Source: Bradyrhizobium sp. 4 (GTDB lineage Bacteria; Pseudomonadota; Alphaproteobacteria; Rhizobiales; Xanthobacteraceae). From it: 64,000 bases of DNA. The position numbers and the translations under genes are program-made. Positions 51,470 through 59,021 of the stretch are shown one piece after another. Location of the stretch: positions 7,094,001 to 7,158,000 of the forward strand of contig NZ_CP064686.1 of assembly GCF_023100905.1 (NCBI RefSeq), written 5' to 3'. Each line of letters starts with the position of its first letter. Positions within the stretch are counted from its first letter, which is position 1. The notes under the pieces are model-generated. The model did not search any database. It was not told where the DNA came from and worked only from the letters and a program-made list of their open reading frames with translations.

Positions 51470-52318
51470 TCAGGCCACCGCCCTTCGCCCAATAATCGCG
51501 AAGCGCAGTTTTCCCGAGACGAAATCGATCGCGGCGACCGCGACCAGGATCATCAGGATCAGGAACGACACCTTCTGCCATTCCAGCACGCGGATCTGCT
51601 CGGCGAGTTGGAGGCCGATACCGCCGGCACCGACGATGCCGATGATGGTAGCCGAACGCGTGTTCGACTCGATGAAATAGAGCACTTGGCCGGCGATCAC
51701 GGGCAAAACCTGCGGCAGCAGACCGAAGCGGATCTCGTGCAGCGCACTGCCGCCGGAGGCGCGGATGCCCTCGACCTGCTTCTGGTCCGCGCCCTCGATC
51801 GCCTCCGAGAACAGCTTTCCAAAGGCGCCGAAATCGGACACGGCAATGGCGAGCACGCCGGCAAACGGGCCGAGCCCGACCACGTTGATCCAAACCAGCG
51901 CCCAGATCAGCGTATCGACGCCGCGGATCGAATCCAGGAAACGTCGAATCGGGAAGCGCAAAATGCTCGACGGCACCACGTTACGCGCGGCAAGAAGACT
52001 GATCGGCAGCGCGAACACCGCAGCCAGCGTCGTGCCGAGCAGCGCGATCGACAGCGTCTCGCCCAGCGCCTTCAGATAGATCGGCAGCGACGAGCCGGGA
52101 TCCGGCGGAATCATCATCAGGCTGATCCAGCCGAGCTGGCTGAGGCCGGCGACGAAGCGCGAGGGCGAGAAGTCGAGATCGACGAGGCCATAAATCAGGA
52201 TCGCGAGCGCCGCGACGATCATCCCCGGCATGGCGAGCCGCGCCGAGGCCGGCCGGTCGAACACATCGGAGTAGCGCGCGCGAAGCGCGGCGATGTCGAT
52301 CTCCTGCGGCCCCGTCAC
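51470..52318 (-). CDS. phnE2: Phosphonate ABC transporter permease, second copy
   Basis: A 282-residue permease with about six membrane segments and the EAA-type loop (GALGKLFSEI-like: FGAFGKLFSEAIEGADQKQV). Pattern TIIGIVGAGGIGLQLAEQIR is typical PhnE. It overlaps the stop of the upstream permease by four bases, so two permease subunits are made from adjacent genes. Confidence 0.93.
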   Translation of the reverse strand: MTGPQEIDIAALRARYSDVFDRPASARLAMPGMIVAALAILIYGLVDLDFSPSRFVAGLSQLGWISLMMIPPDPGSSLPIYLKALGETLSIALLGTTLAAVFALPISLLAARNVVPSSILRFPIRRFLDSIRGVDTLIWALVWINVVGLGPFAGVLAIAVSDFGAFGKLFSEAIEGADQKQVEGIRASGGSALHEIRFGLLPQVLPVIAGQVLYFIESNTRSATIIGIVGAGGIGLQLAEQIRVLEWQKVSFLILMILVAVAAIDFVSGKLRFAIIGRRAVA

Positions 52319-53199
52319 GTCCGCGTCTCCCTGCCGAACAGGCGGCCGCGCAGCCAGCCGGTGCTGATGTCGATAATGAAGACCGTGACGATGATGGTGA
52401 GCAGGATGGCGCTGACGTCGGAGTAATAGAACTTGCGGATGGCGACGACCAGCTCCTGGCCGATGCCGCCGGCGCCGACGAATCCCATCACGGAGGCCTC
52501 GCGGACGTTGATCTCGAAACGCAGCAGCGCGTAGCTGGCATAGCCCGCCGTGACCTGCGGCAGGATGGCGAAGCGCATGCAGGAGAGCCAGCTCGCGCCG
52601 GTCGAGCGGACGCCTTCGACCGGCTTCATGTCGGCGTTCTCGACGATCTCGGAGAACAGCTTTCCGAGCGCGCCGGTGGAGTGAATCGCAACGGCCAGTA
52701 CGCCCGCCATCGGTCCGAGCCCGAAGGCGATCACGAAGATCAGCGCAAACACGATGCCGGGCACCGTGCGGGCGAATTCAAGCAGGCGCCGCACCGCGAA
52801 CCGCAGCCAGGGCGCGGGCGAGGTGTTTTCAGCCGCGAAGAAGTTCAGGCAGAAGGCAAAAGTCGCGCCGATCAACGTGCCGACATAGGAGATCAGCAGG
52901 GTCTCGCCCAGCATCCTCAGCCATTTGCGCCAGCCCCAGAGCCACTCGCCGACATCGGTCCAGACCCGCTGCCCGCTGTCGAGTGTGAGGATGCGGTCGA
53001 AATAGCTGATGAAGTTGCTGTAATGGGCGAACAGCGTCCGCAGATTCACTTCCGCGCCGATCGCCGCCAGAAGCAGCGCAGCGGCGAACACCACGGCTCC
53101 GAACAGGAGGCGCCCTCGCCTGCGCGCGACCGCCTGGCGATAGGCGGCGTTGAGCACGGCGAGCTGCTGCTCCGGGAGGATCGAAACCGCGACGGTCAT
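52315..53199 (-). CDS. phnE: Phosphonate ABC transporter permease, first copy
   Basis: A 294-residue permease: five or six membrane helices, EAA-like loop STGALGKLFSEIVENADMKP and the C-terminal SVMGFVGAGGIGQELVVAIR. It follows phnD after a strong hairpin at 53233-53256 and precedes phnE2. Confidence 0.93.
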   Translation of the reverse strand: MTVAVSILPEQQLAVLNAAYRQAVARRRGRLLFGAVVFAAALLLAAIGAEVNLRTLFAHYSNFISYFDRILTLDSGQRVWTDVGEWLWGWRKWLRMLGETLLISYVGTLIGATFAFCLNFFAAENTSPAPWLRFAVRRLLEFARTVPGIVFALIFVIAFGLGPMAGVLAVAIHSTGALGKLFSEIVENADMKPVEGVRSTGASWLSCMRFAILPQVTAGYASYALLRFEINVREASVMGFVGAGGIGQELVVAIRKFYYSDVSAILLTIIVTVFIIDISTGWLRGRLFGRETRT

Positions 53200-53232
53200 C
53201 TTGGCCAGGAAAAATGGTCAATCAAAGAGAAA

Positions 53233-53256
53233 GAGCCGGGTCCATCGACCCGGCTC
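53233..53256 (-). terminator. Hairpin between phnD and phnE (attenuator or terminator)
   Basis: Perfect 10-bp stem GAGCCGGGTC / GACCCGGCTC with a four-base loop; on the minus strand it is followed by TTTCTCTTTG. Inside an ABC operon such a hairpin usually lowers expression of permeases relative to the binding protein. Confidence 0.75.
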
Positions 53257-53276
53257 CAGTGGCATCGTCCCGAAAC

Positions 53277-54212
53277 TCAGGACGCCTTCTTCTTACGCAG
53301 CGCATCGACGAACTTGATCAGCTCGATCGTGCCATCCCAATCCTTGGTGGTCGCGGGATGAAAACCCTTCTTCTGGCCGTCCTGGAGGCGGTCGAAGGCA
53401 GCCTTGTCCTTGGCCGGCGCGTCGAAGAACGCCTTCGCGATCGCGGCCTTGGCCTCTTCCGGCAGATCGGAATTGTAGGCATACGGGCCGTTGATGATCG
53501 GCGCCGACTTGTGGATGATGCGGAAATCATCCTTCTTCATCGCCGAGCCATCGGCATTCTTCAGCATGCCCTTGGTCAGCATCTGCGCCAGCGTCGAATC
53601 GTCGTCGCTGGTCCACTGGTTGGCCGCGACGTCGACCGTGCCCTGCGCCAGCGCCAGGATCGCGTTCTCGTGGCTGCCGGTAAAGACGACCTTGCTGAAA
53701 TAGGTGTCGGCGTCCGCGATGCCCATTTTGTCGAGCTCGAAACGCGGCACGTTGTTGCCGGAGGTTGAGTTCGGGTCGACCAGGCCGAGGTTCTTGCCCT
53801 TGAGCTGGTCGATGCTCTTGTAGGGGCTGCTCGCCTTGACGAAGAACACCGAGTAGTAGCCGGTAGAGCCGTCGGAGTTGATGTCGTTCGCGAAGGCGTC
53901 GGTCTTGACGCCGGTCAGGCGGGCGCGGGCAAACGACGCTGAGCCATAGCTTGCGATATGAATGTTGCCGGCACGCTGACCTTCGATGACGGCCGCGTAG
54001 TCGTTGGCGATTCGCAGCGTGACTTTCACGCCCAATTCCTTGGAGAGATAGTTCATAAACGGCGCCCAGCGCTCGGTGACGCCCGAGGCGTTTTCCGCCG
54101 GAATGACCGCGAAGGTCAGTTCGGGATATCTAGCTTTCCAGTCCTCGGCGGAAGCCGAGGTCGTGAACGCGAGCGCGGCGGCGCCGGCAAGAATCAATCT
54201 GCGAGTGATCAT
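53277..54212 (-). CDS. phnD: Phosphonate-binding protein
   Basis: A 311-residue periplasmic binding protein with a signal peptide (MITRRLILAGAAALAFTTSA). PhnD features: LTFAVIPAENASGVTERWAP, YGSASFARARLTGVKTDAFA and NLGLVDPNSTSGNNVPRFEL. AAGAGG precedes ATG 54212. It presents phosphonates to PhnE. Confidence 0.95.
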   Translation of the reverse strand: MITRRLILAGAAALAFTTSASAEDWKARYPELTFAVIPAENASGVTERWAPFMNYLSKELGVKVTLRIANDYAAVIEGQRAGNIHIASYGSASFARARLTGVKTDAFANDINSDGSTGYYSVFFVKASSPYKSIDQLKGKNLGLVDPNSTSGNNVPRFELDKMGIADADTYFSKVVFTGSHENAILALAQGTVDVAANQWTSDDDSTLAQMLTKGMLKNADGSAMKKDDFRIIHKSAPIINGPYAYNSDLPEEAKAAIAKAFFDAPAKDKAAFDRLQDGQKKGFHPATTKDWDGTIELIKFVDALRKKKAS

Positions 54213-54275
54213 GATAGCCTCTTCATTGGTTGAGGTCGGTTGACGCAAAACTGGTGGGTCCTGATGCGGCGCCGC

Positions 54276-55085
54276 TCAGGCGGCGGCCGCCGTTCCAAGC
54301 ACCGGAATGCCCTGTCGCACCGGTGCGAGCGTGCCGCCCATGACATCGGCGGCTTCGAGATCGTAGAGCTCGCGCGCAACGTGCTCGGTCAACTCAGCCG
54401 GTGCGCCGTCGAACACCACGCGTCCCTGCGCCATGCCGATCAGGCGGTCGCAATAGCTGCGCGCCAGGTCGAGCGAATGCAGATTGCAGAGCACGGTGAT
54501 GCCAAAATGCTTGTTGATGCGCAAAAGCGCATCCATGACGATCTTGGTGTTGCGCGGATCGAGCGAAGCGATCGGCTCGTCGGCGAGGATGATGTCGGGC
54601 TGCTGCACCAGCGCGCGGGCGATCGCGACGCGCTGCTGCTGGCCGCCGGAGAGTTGGTCGGCGCGCTGGGCTGCTAGCGGGGCGATGTCGAACTGCTCAA
54701 GCGCGGACATCGCCAGCGCCTTGTCCTGCTCGGGCCAGGTCTGCGACAGCGAGCGCCAGGCCGGCATCGTCGCAAGCCGTCCCATCAGGACGTTGGTGAG
54801 AACATCGAGCCGGCCGACCAGATTGAACTGCTGAAAGATCATCGCTGAGCGCGCCCGCCACTGCCGCAGCTCCTTGCCGCGCAGCGCCGTGACGTCGAGG
54901 CCGTCGAACAGGATGCGGCCCTGCGAAGGGGCCGCGAGACGGTTGATGGTCCGCAGCAGGGTCGACTTGCCGGCGCCGGACCGTCCGATCACGCCGACGA
55001 AGCCGCCGGGAGAGACTTGAAACGAGGCGTCGTCCACCGCGGCTTTCACGCCGAAGCGACACGTTAGACCTTCAACCACCAGCAT
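54276..55085 (-). CDS. phnC: Phosphonate ABC transporter ATP-binding protein
   Basis: A 269-residue ATPase: Walker A GRSGAGKST, signature LSGGQQQRVAIARALVQQ, Walker B DIILADEPIASLD. First gene of the transporter operon phnC-phnD-phnE-phnE2, read from a divergent spacer that carries Pho-box-like repeats. Confidence 0.95.
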   Translation of the reverse strand: MLVVEGLTCRFGVKAAVDDASFQVSPGGFVGVIGRSGAGKSTLLRTINRLAAPSQGRILFDGLDVTALRGKELRQWRARSAMIFQQFNLVGRLDVLTNVLMGRLATMPAWRSLSQTWPEQDKALAMSALEQFDIAPLAAQRADQLSGGQQQRVAIARALVQQPDIILADEPIASLDPRNTKIVMDALLRINKHFGITVLCNLHSLDLARSYCDRLIGMAQGRVVFDGAPAELTEHVARELYDLEAADVMGGTLAPVRQGIPVLGTAAAA

Positions 55086-55128
55086 GCAGGGCTCCAGAGT
55101 AGCTGGGACCCACCGCTAACGCCGGCGC

Positions 55129-55146
55129 TTGACACTTGTGTGACAC
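55129..55146 (-). promoter_or_regulatory. Candidate Pho box of the phnC operon
   Basis: On the minus strand, GTGTCAC, four bases, GTGTCAA: two TGTCA-type half-sites exactly 11 bases apart, about 44 bases upstream of the phnC start. Confidence 0.55.
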
Positions 55147-55183
55147 GGACGTTGCGGTGCGGCGATCCTACACACATCATCCC

Positions 55184-55223
55184 CTGTTCATCCCCTGTCA
55201 TCGCGTCGTCATGACATTGTCAT
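55184..55223 (+). promoter_or_regulatory. Four Pho half-sites at 11-bp period
   Basis: CTGTTCA (55184), CTGTCAT (55195), TCGTCAT (55206) and TTGTCAT (55217), each 11 bases after the one before, the spacing of PhoB binding. They lie 46 bases before the transferase start at 55269. Confidence 0.7.
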
Positions 55224-55268
55224 CAAGCCGCTCGAAGAGAAACGCCCGCCCTCTCGTTCGGATGCAAC

Positions 55269-55940
55269 ATGGCCGCCAAAGCTCTTTCGGTCCAGCCGAC
55301 CATCGATCCCTCGGCGAAGCTGCACGACGCCAGGCTTGGCGCCTATACCGAGGTCGGCGCGCGCACGATGCTACACGAGGTGACGATGGGCGATTACTCC
55401 TATGTCGTGAACGACGCCCAGATCACCTACACCACCATCGGAAAGTTCTGCTCGATCGCGGCGATGACACGGATCAATCCGGGCAATCACCCGATGCACC
55501 GCGCCACGCAGGCGCACTTCACCTATCGTTCGAGCGCCTATTTCGAAGGCGAGAGCGACGACACGGAATTCTTCGACTGGCGGCGCCAGCATCACGTCCA
55601 TATCGGGCATGACGTCTGGATCGGCCATGGCGCGATCGTGCTGCCGGGCCGCAACATCGGCACCGGCGCGGTGATCGCGGCCGGCGCCATCGTCACCAAG
55701 GACGTTCCGGCCTACACCATCGTCGCCGGCAATCCGGCGCGCATCGTTCGCCGGCGGTTCTCGGAAGAGGTTGCCGGACGGCTCGCCACCCTCGCCTGGT
55801 GGGATTGGGATCACGACAAATTGCGTGCAGCATTGCTCGATTTCCGCAAACTCGGGATTGAAGATTTTCTCTCGACATATGAAGCACGAGGAAGTTCTCT
55901 CAACAATTCTGTTGGCAGCAAACCAAGCGCGGTCGCGTGA
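55269..55940 (+). CDS. Phosphonate-cluster hexapeptide-repeat acetyltransferase
   Basis: A 223-residue left-handed beta-helix transferase of the phn-associated hexapeptide family. Repeats are visible (DPSAKLHDARLGAYTEVGAR; DVWIGHGAIVLPGRNIGTGA; AYTIVAGNPARIVRRRFSEE). It may acetylate aminophosphonates or a sugar intermediate; no activity is established to my knowledge. Starts the plus-strand phn unit under the Pho boxes; the next gene overlaps its end. Confidence 0.88.
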   Translation: MAAKALSVQPTIDPSAKLHDARLGAYTEVGARTMLHEVTMGDYSYVVNDAQITYTTIGKFCSIAAMTRINPGNHPMHRATQAHFTYRSSAYFEGESDDTEFFDWRRQHHVHIGHDVWIGHGAIVLPGRNIGTGAVIAAGAIVTKDVPAYTIVAGNPARIVRRRFSEEVAGRLATLAWWDWDHDKLRAALLDFRKLGIEDFLSTYEARGSSLNNSVGSKPSAVA

Positions 55941-57130
55941 CAGACATTTTCCTTGAGGGCGGCCGAACCCTGATCCGCTCCGAGCTCGTCGAAACTTCTC
56001 TTGCCCTGTCCGGAACGGACATCGCAGAGATCGATGCCTCTCGCGGCCGGGCGCGGCTGGCTATCGACGCGCGCGACCTGCTGGTCCTGCCTGGCATCGT
56101 CGATCTGCATGGCGATGCCTTCGAGCGGCAGATGATGCCGCGCGCCGGGGTCGATTTTCCGATCGACGTGGCGCTCGCCGATAGCGACCGCCAAGCTATC
56201 AGCAACGGTATCACCACGGTGTTTCACGCCACGACCTGTTCGTGGGAGCCGGGCCTGCGCAGCGCCGACAATGCGCGCGGCCTGATGGAGGCGATCGAAC
56301 GGCAGCGCCCGCAATTCGCGGCCGATACCCGCTTTCACCTGCGCCACGAGACCTACAATCTCGACGCCGAAACGGAGATCAGCCAGTGGCTCAGCGATGG
56401 GCGCGTCGACCTGTTCGCCTTCAACGACCACATGGACGGCACGGTTGGGGACATGGCCAAGCCGCGCAAGCGCAATCGCATGGTGGAGCGCACCGGCCTG
56501 TCGGGCGAGGATTTCGACCGGCTGGTCCGACACGTGCTTTCGTACGCCAGCGAGGTCCCTGCTTCGGTGTCACGGCTGGCCGCCGCGGCCCGCGCCGCCG
56601 GGATGCGGATGCTCTCGCACGACGACGCAACGCCGGCGATGCGCGAGGGCTTTCGCGCCATGGGCGTGGCGATCGCGGAATTTCCGATCAACGAGGAGAC
56701 GGCGCGGGCGGCGGCAAGCCACGGCGACGACATCGTCTACGGCGCACCGAACGTCGTGCGCGGCGGCAGCCACACGGGCTGGACCAAAGCATCCGACATG
56801 ATCGCCAAGGGGCTCTGCTCGGTGCTGGCCTCGGACTATTACTATCCCGCGCAGCTGCTCGCTGCGTTCCGCCTCGCCGCCGATGGCGTGCTGCCGCTGA
56901 CCGAGGCCTGGAACCTGGTCTCCGCCGCGCCGGCGCGCGCGACCGGCCTTGCCGATCGCGGCGTGCTCGCGGAAGGCCGGCGCGCGGATATTGTGCTGGT
57001 CGATGACAGCGTGCCGCTGCGGCCGCGGCTGATCGCCGTGATATCGGGCGGCAAGCTCGTGCATCTCACCGACGCGACGCGGTTGCTTGGCATGGCAGCT
57101 ACCCCGCGCGAAGCTGTCGTCGCGGCATAA
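55937..57130 (+). CDS. phnM: PhnM-like diphosphatase, second copy
   Basis: A 397-residue amidohydrolase starting at GTG 55937, overlapping the transferase stop. It has the metal-site segments VDLHGDAFERQMMPRAGVDF, HDDATPAMREGFRAMGVA and GGSHTGWTKASDMIAKGLCS, LASDYYYPAQLLAAF. It differs from the 44756 copy at the first motif (HGDAFE versus HTDHLE) and in the middle (DGTVGDMAKPRKRNRMVERT), so it probably has a related but different substrate. Confidence 0.9.
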   Translation: MTDIFLEGGRTLIRSELVETSLALSGTDIAEIDASRGRARLAIDARDLLVLPGIVDLHGDAFERQMMPRAGVDFPIDVALADSDRQAISNGITTVFHATTCSWEPGLRSADNARGLMEAIERQRPQFAADTRFHLRHETYNLDAETEISQWLSDGRVDLFAFNDHMDGTVGDMAKPRKRNRMVERTGLSGEDFDRLVRHVLSYASEVPASVSRLAAAARAAGMRMLSHDDATPAMREGFRAMGVAIAEFPINEETARAAASHGDDIVYGAPNVVRGGSHTGWTKASDMIAKGLCSVLASDYYYPAQLLAAFRLAADGVLPLTEAWNLVSAAPARATGLADRGVLAEGRRADIVLVDDSVPLRPRLIAVISGGKLVHLTDATRLLGMAATPREAVVAA

Positions 57131-57148
57131 ACCCGCTATGCTCGGACG

Positions 57149-57847
57149 ATGACCGCCCCCTCCCGCTACGCGATCTATTTTGCCGCAGGCAGCGACAGCG
57201 CCCTCTCCCGCTTCGGCGCGGAGCTGCTCGGTTACGATGTCTATACCGGCAACGAGCTGCCCTTTCCCGCCGAGGCAGCGCGTCTCGCGCCGGACTGGCG
57301 CGACATCACCGCCGATCCTCGCAAATACGGTTTTCATGGCACACTGAAAGCGCCGATGGCGCTCGCGCCGGGCAGGACGGAGGCGGAGCTTTTGGCGGCC
57401 TGCGTGGCCTTCGCTGGCGAGGCGCGGTCGATCCCGGTGATCCGCCCGATTGTCGATGCCATCAGCGGCTTCATCGCGGTCATTCCGGCCGAGCCGGTCG
57501 ATGCGCTCCAAGAGTTCGCCGCCGATTGCGTCCGCGCGTTCGATGGCTTTCGCACCGCCCTGACGGCGGAAGATCGCGCGCGGCGCAAGCCCGAGAAGCT
57601 CAGCGAGCGGCAGCGCGACTATCTCGACCGCTGGGGCTACCCCTACGTGATGGAGGAATTCCGCTTCCACATGACGTTGACGGGGCGGCTGGACGTGGAG
57701 CGCCGCGGCCCGATTCTGGAGATGCTGCGCGCGCGGTTCGCGGCGCTCGGGCTTGATGCGCTGGCGATCGATCGCATTGCGCTGTTCAAGCAGGATGATG
57801 CGGGGGCAAGGTTCCGCATTGTGGGCGAGTGGGTGCTGGCGAGATAG
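57149..57847 (+). CDS. DUF1045 phosphonate-cluster protein, 2H-phosphoesterase-like
   Basis: A 232-residue protein recognised as the phn-operon DUF1045 family. It carries two HxT-type motifs expected of 2H phosphoesterases: YGFHGTLKAP and FRFHMTLTGRL. The C-P lyase path yields a ribose 1,2-cyclic phosphate normally opened by PhnP, which is missing here; this protein is a good candidate replacement. It follows phnM2 by 18 bases. Confidence 0.88.
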   Translation: MTAPSRYAIYFAAGSDSALSRFGAELLGYDVYTGNELPFPAEAARLAPDWRDITADPRKYGFHGTLKAPMALAPGRTEAELLAACVAFAGEARSIPVIRPIVDAISGFIAVIPAEPVDALQEFAADCVRAFDGFRTALTAEDRARRKPEKLSERQRDYLDRWGYPYVMEEFRFHMTLTGRLDVERRGPILEMLRARFAALGLDALAIDRIALFKQDDAGARFRIVGEWVLAR

Positions 57848-57860
57848 CTCCCTCAAGCTC

Positions 57861-57945
57861 CGTCATTGCGAGCGCAGCGAAGCAATCCAGACTGCGTCCG
57901 CGGAAATAGCCTGGATTGCTTCGTCGCTTCGCTGCTCGCAACGAC
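57861..57945. repeat. Palindromic repeat, GAAGCAATCCAG family, copy 2
   Basis: CGTCATTGCGAGCGCAGCG then AAGCAATCCAG on the left, CTGGATTGCTT and a CGCTGCTCGCAACGACG right arm. Same family as 34637-34721. It separates the DUF1045 gene from the convergent aldolase gene. Confidence 0.85.
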
Positions 57946-57955
57946 GATGAGTGAG

Positions 57956-58897
57956 TTACTTCCCCCACCGCAACGCCAGCGCATCGCGCTCCTTCGCGAG
58001 CTCCAGCAGCCCGGCCCGCGTCGCCGGGTGCAACGGCTGCAGCGGATGCCGCACCGTGTCCGACTTGATCACGCCGCCGGCCTGCATCATCGCCTTGCAG
58101 GCGATCAGGCCGCATTGGCGGTTCTCGTAGTTGATCAGCGGCAGCCAACGTTCGTAGGCGGCTTTGGCCTCTTCACGCTTGCCGGCGAAATAGGGATCGA
58201 CGATCTGGCGGATGCCGTCGGGATAGCCGCCGCCGGTCATCGCGCCGGTGGCGCCGGCGTCGAGATCGGCGAGCAGCGTGATCGCCTCCTCGCCATCCCA
58301 GGGCCCCTCGATATCGCTGCCGCCCGCCCCGATCAGGCTGCGTAGCTTTGACGCAGCGCCTGGAACCTCGATCTTGAAATAGCGGATGTTGGAGAAATCA
58401 CGCGCCAGCCGCGCGAGCAGCTCTACCGACAGCGGCGTGCCGGCGACAGGCGCATCCTGGATCATGATCGGAATTTTGATCGCGCCCGACAGCACCTTGA
58501 AGAATTCGACGACGCCTTTCTCGGGCACGCGGAAGGTGGCGCCGTGATAGGGCGGCATGACCATGACCATGGCGGCACCGGCCGCCTCGGCCTGCTGGCT
58601 GCGCGCGGCGCAGACGGCCGAGCTGAAATGCGTGGTCGTGACGATCACGGGAACGCGGCCCGCGACGTGCTCCAGCACCGCATGCATCACGGTCTCGCGC
58701 TCCGCATCGGTGAGCACGAACTGCTCGGAAAAATTGGCGAGAATGCACAGACCATTCGAGCCTGCGTCGATCATGAAATCGATGCAGCGGCGCTGTCCCT
58801 CGAGGTCGAGCTCGCCGCGCTCGTCGAAGATGGTGGGTGCAACCGGGAACACGCCGCGATAGGGGCGCTGGGCCTTGTGTTGGGGCGTGACCGGCAT
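57956..58897 (-). CDS. Dihydrodipicolinate synthase family protein
   Basis: A 313-residue TIM-barrel aldolase-like protein: GVFPVAPTIFDERGELDLEG, GLCILANFSEQFVLTDAERE, MVMPPYHGATFRVPEKG and the Schiff-base lysine in IRYFKIEVPGA. Like most DHDPS paralogues in soil bacteria it probably acts on a keto acid of sugar or amino-acid breakdown rather than in lysine synthesis. ATG 58897 has GGAG six bases upstream. Confidence 0.87.
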   Translation of the reverse strand: MPVTPQHKAQRPYRGVFPVAPTIFDERGELDLEGQRRCIDFMIDAGSNGLCILANFSEQFVLTDAERETVMHAVLEHVAGRVPVIVTTTHFSSAVCAARSQQAEAAGAAMVMVMPPYHGATFRVPEKGVVEFFKVLSGAIKIPIMIQDAPVAGTPLSVELLARLARDFSNIRYFKIEVPGAASKLRSLIGAGGSDIEGPWDGEEAITLLADLDAGATGAMTGGGYPDGIRQIVDPYFAGKREEAKAAYERWLPLINYENRQCGLIACKAMMQAGGVIKSDTVRHPLQPLHPATRAGLLELAKERDALALRWGK

Positions 58898-59021
58898 CGA
58901 ACTCTCCATCCCTGATATCTCTTACATCTGCCGCGGCGCTCGCGCAGCGTCACAGATGTACCCGCCGCGCGCATCTGCGGCAATGCCGATCGCGCGACGT
59001 AGGGAGGGAAGATTGTCGAAG

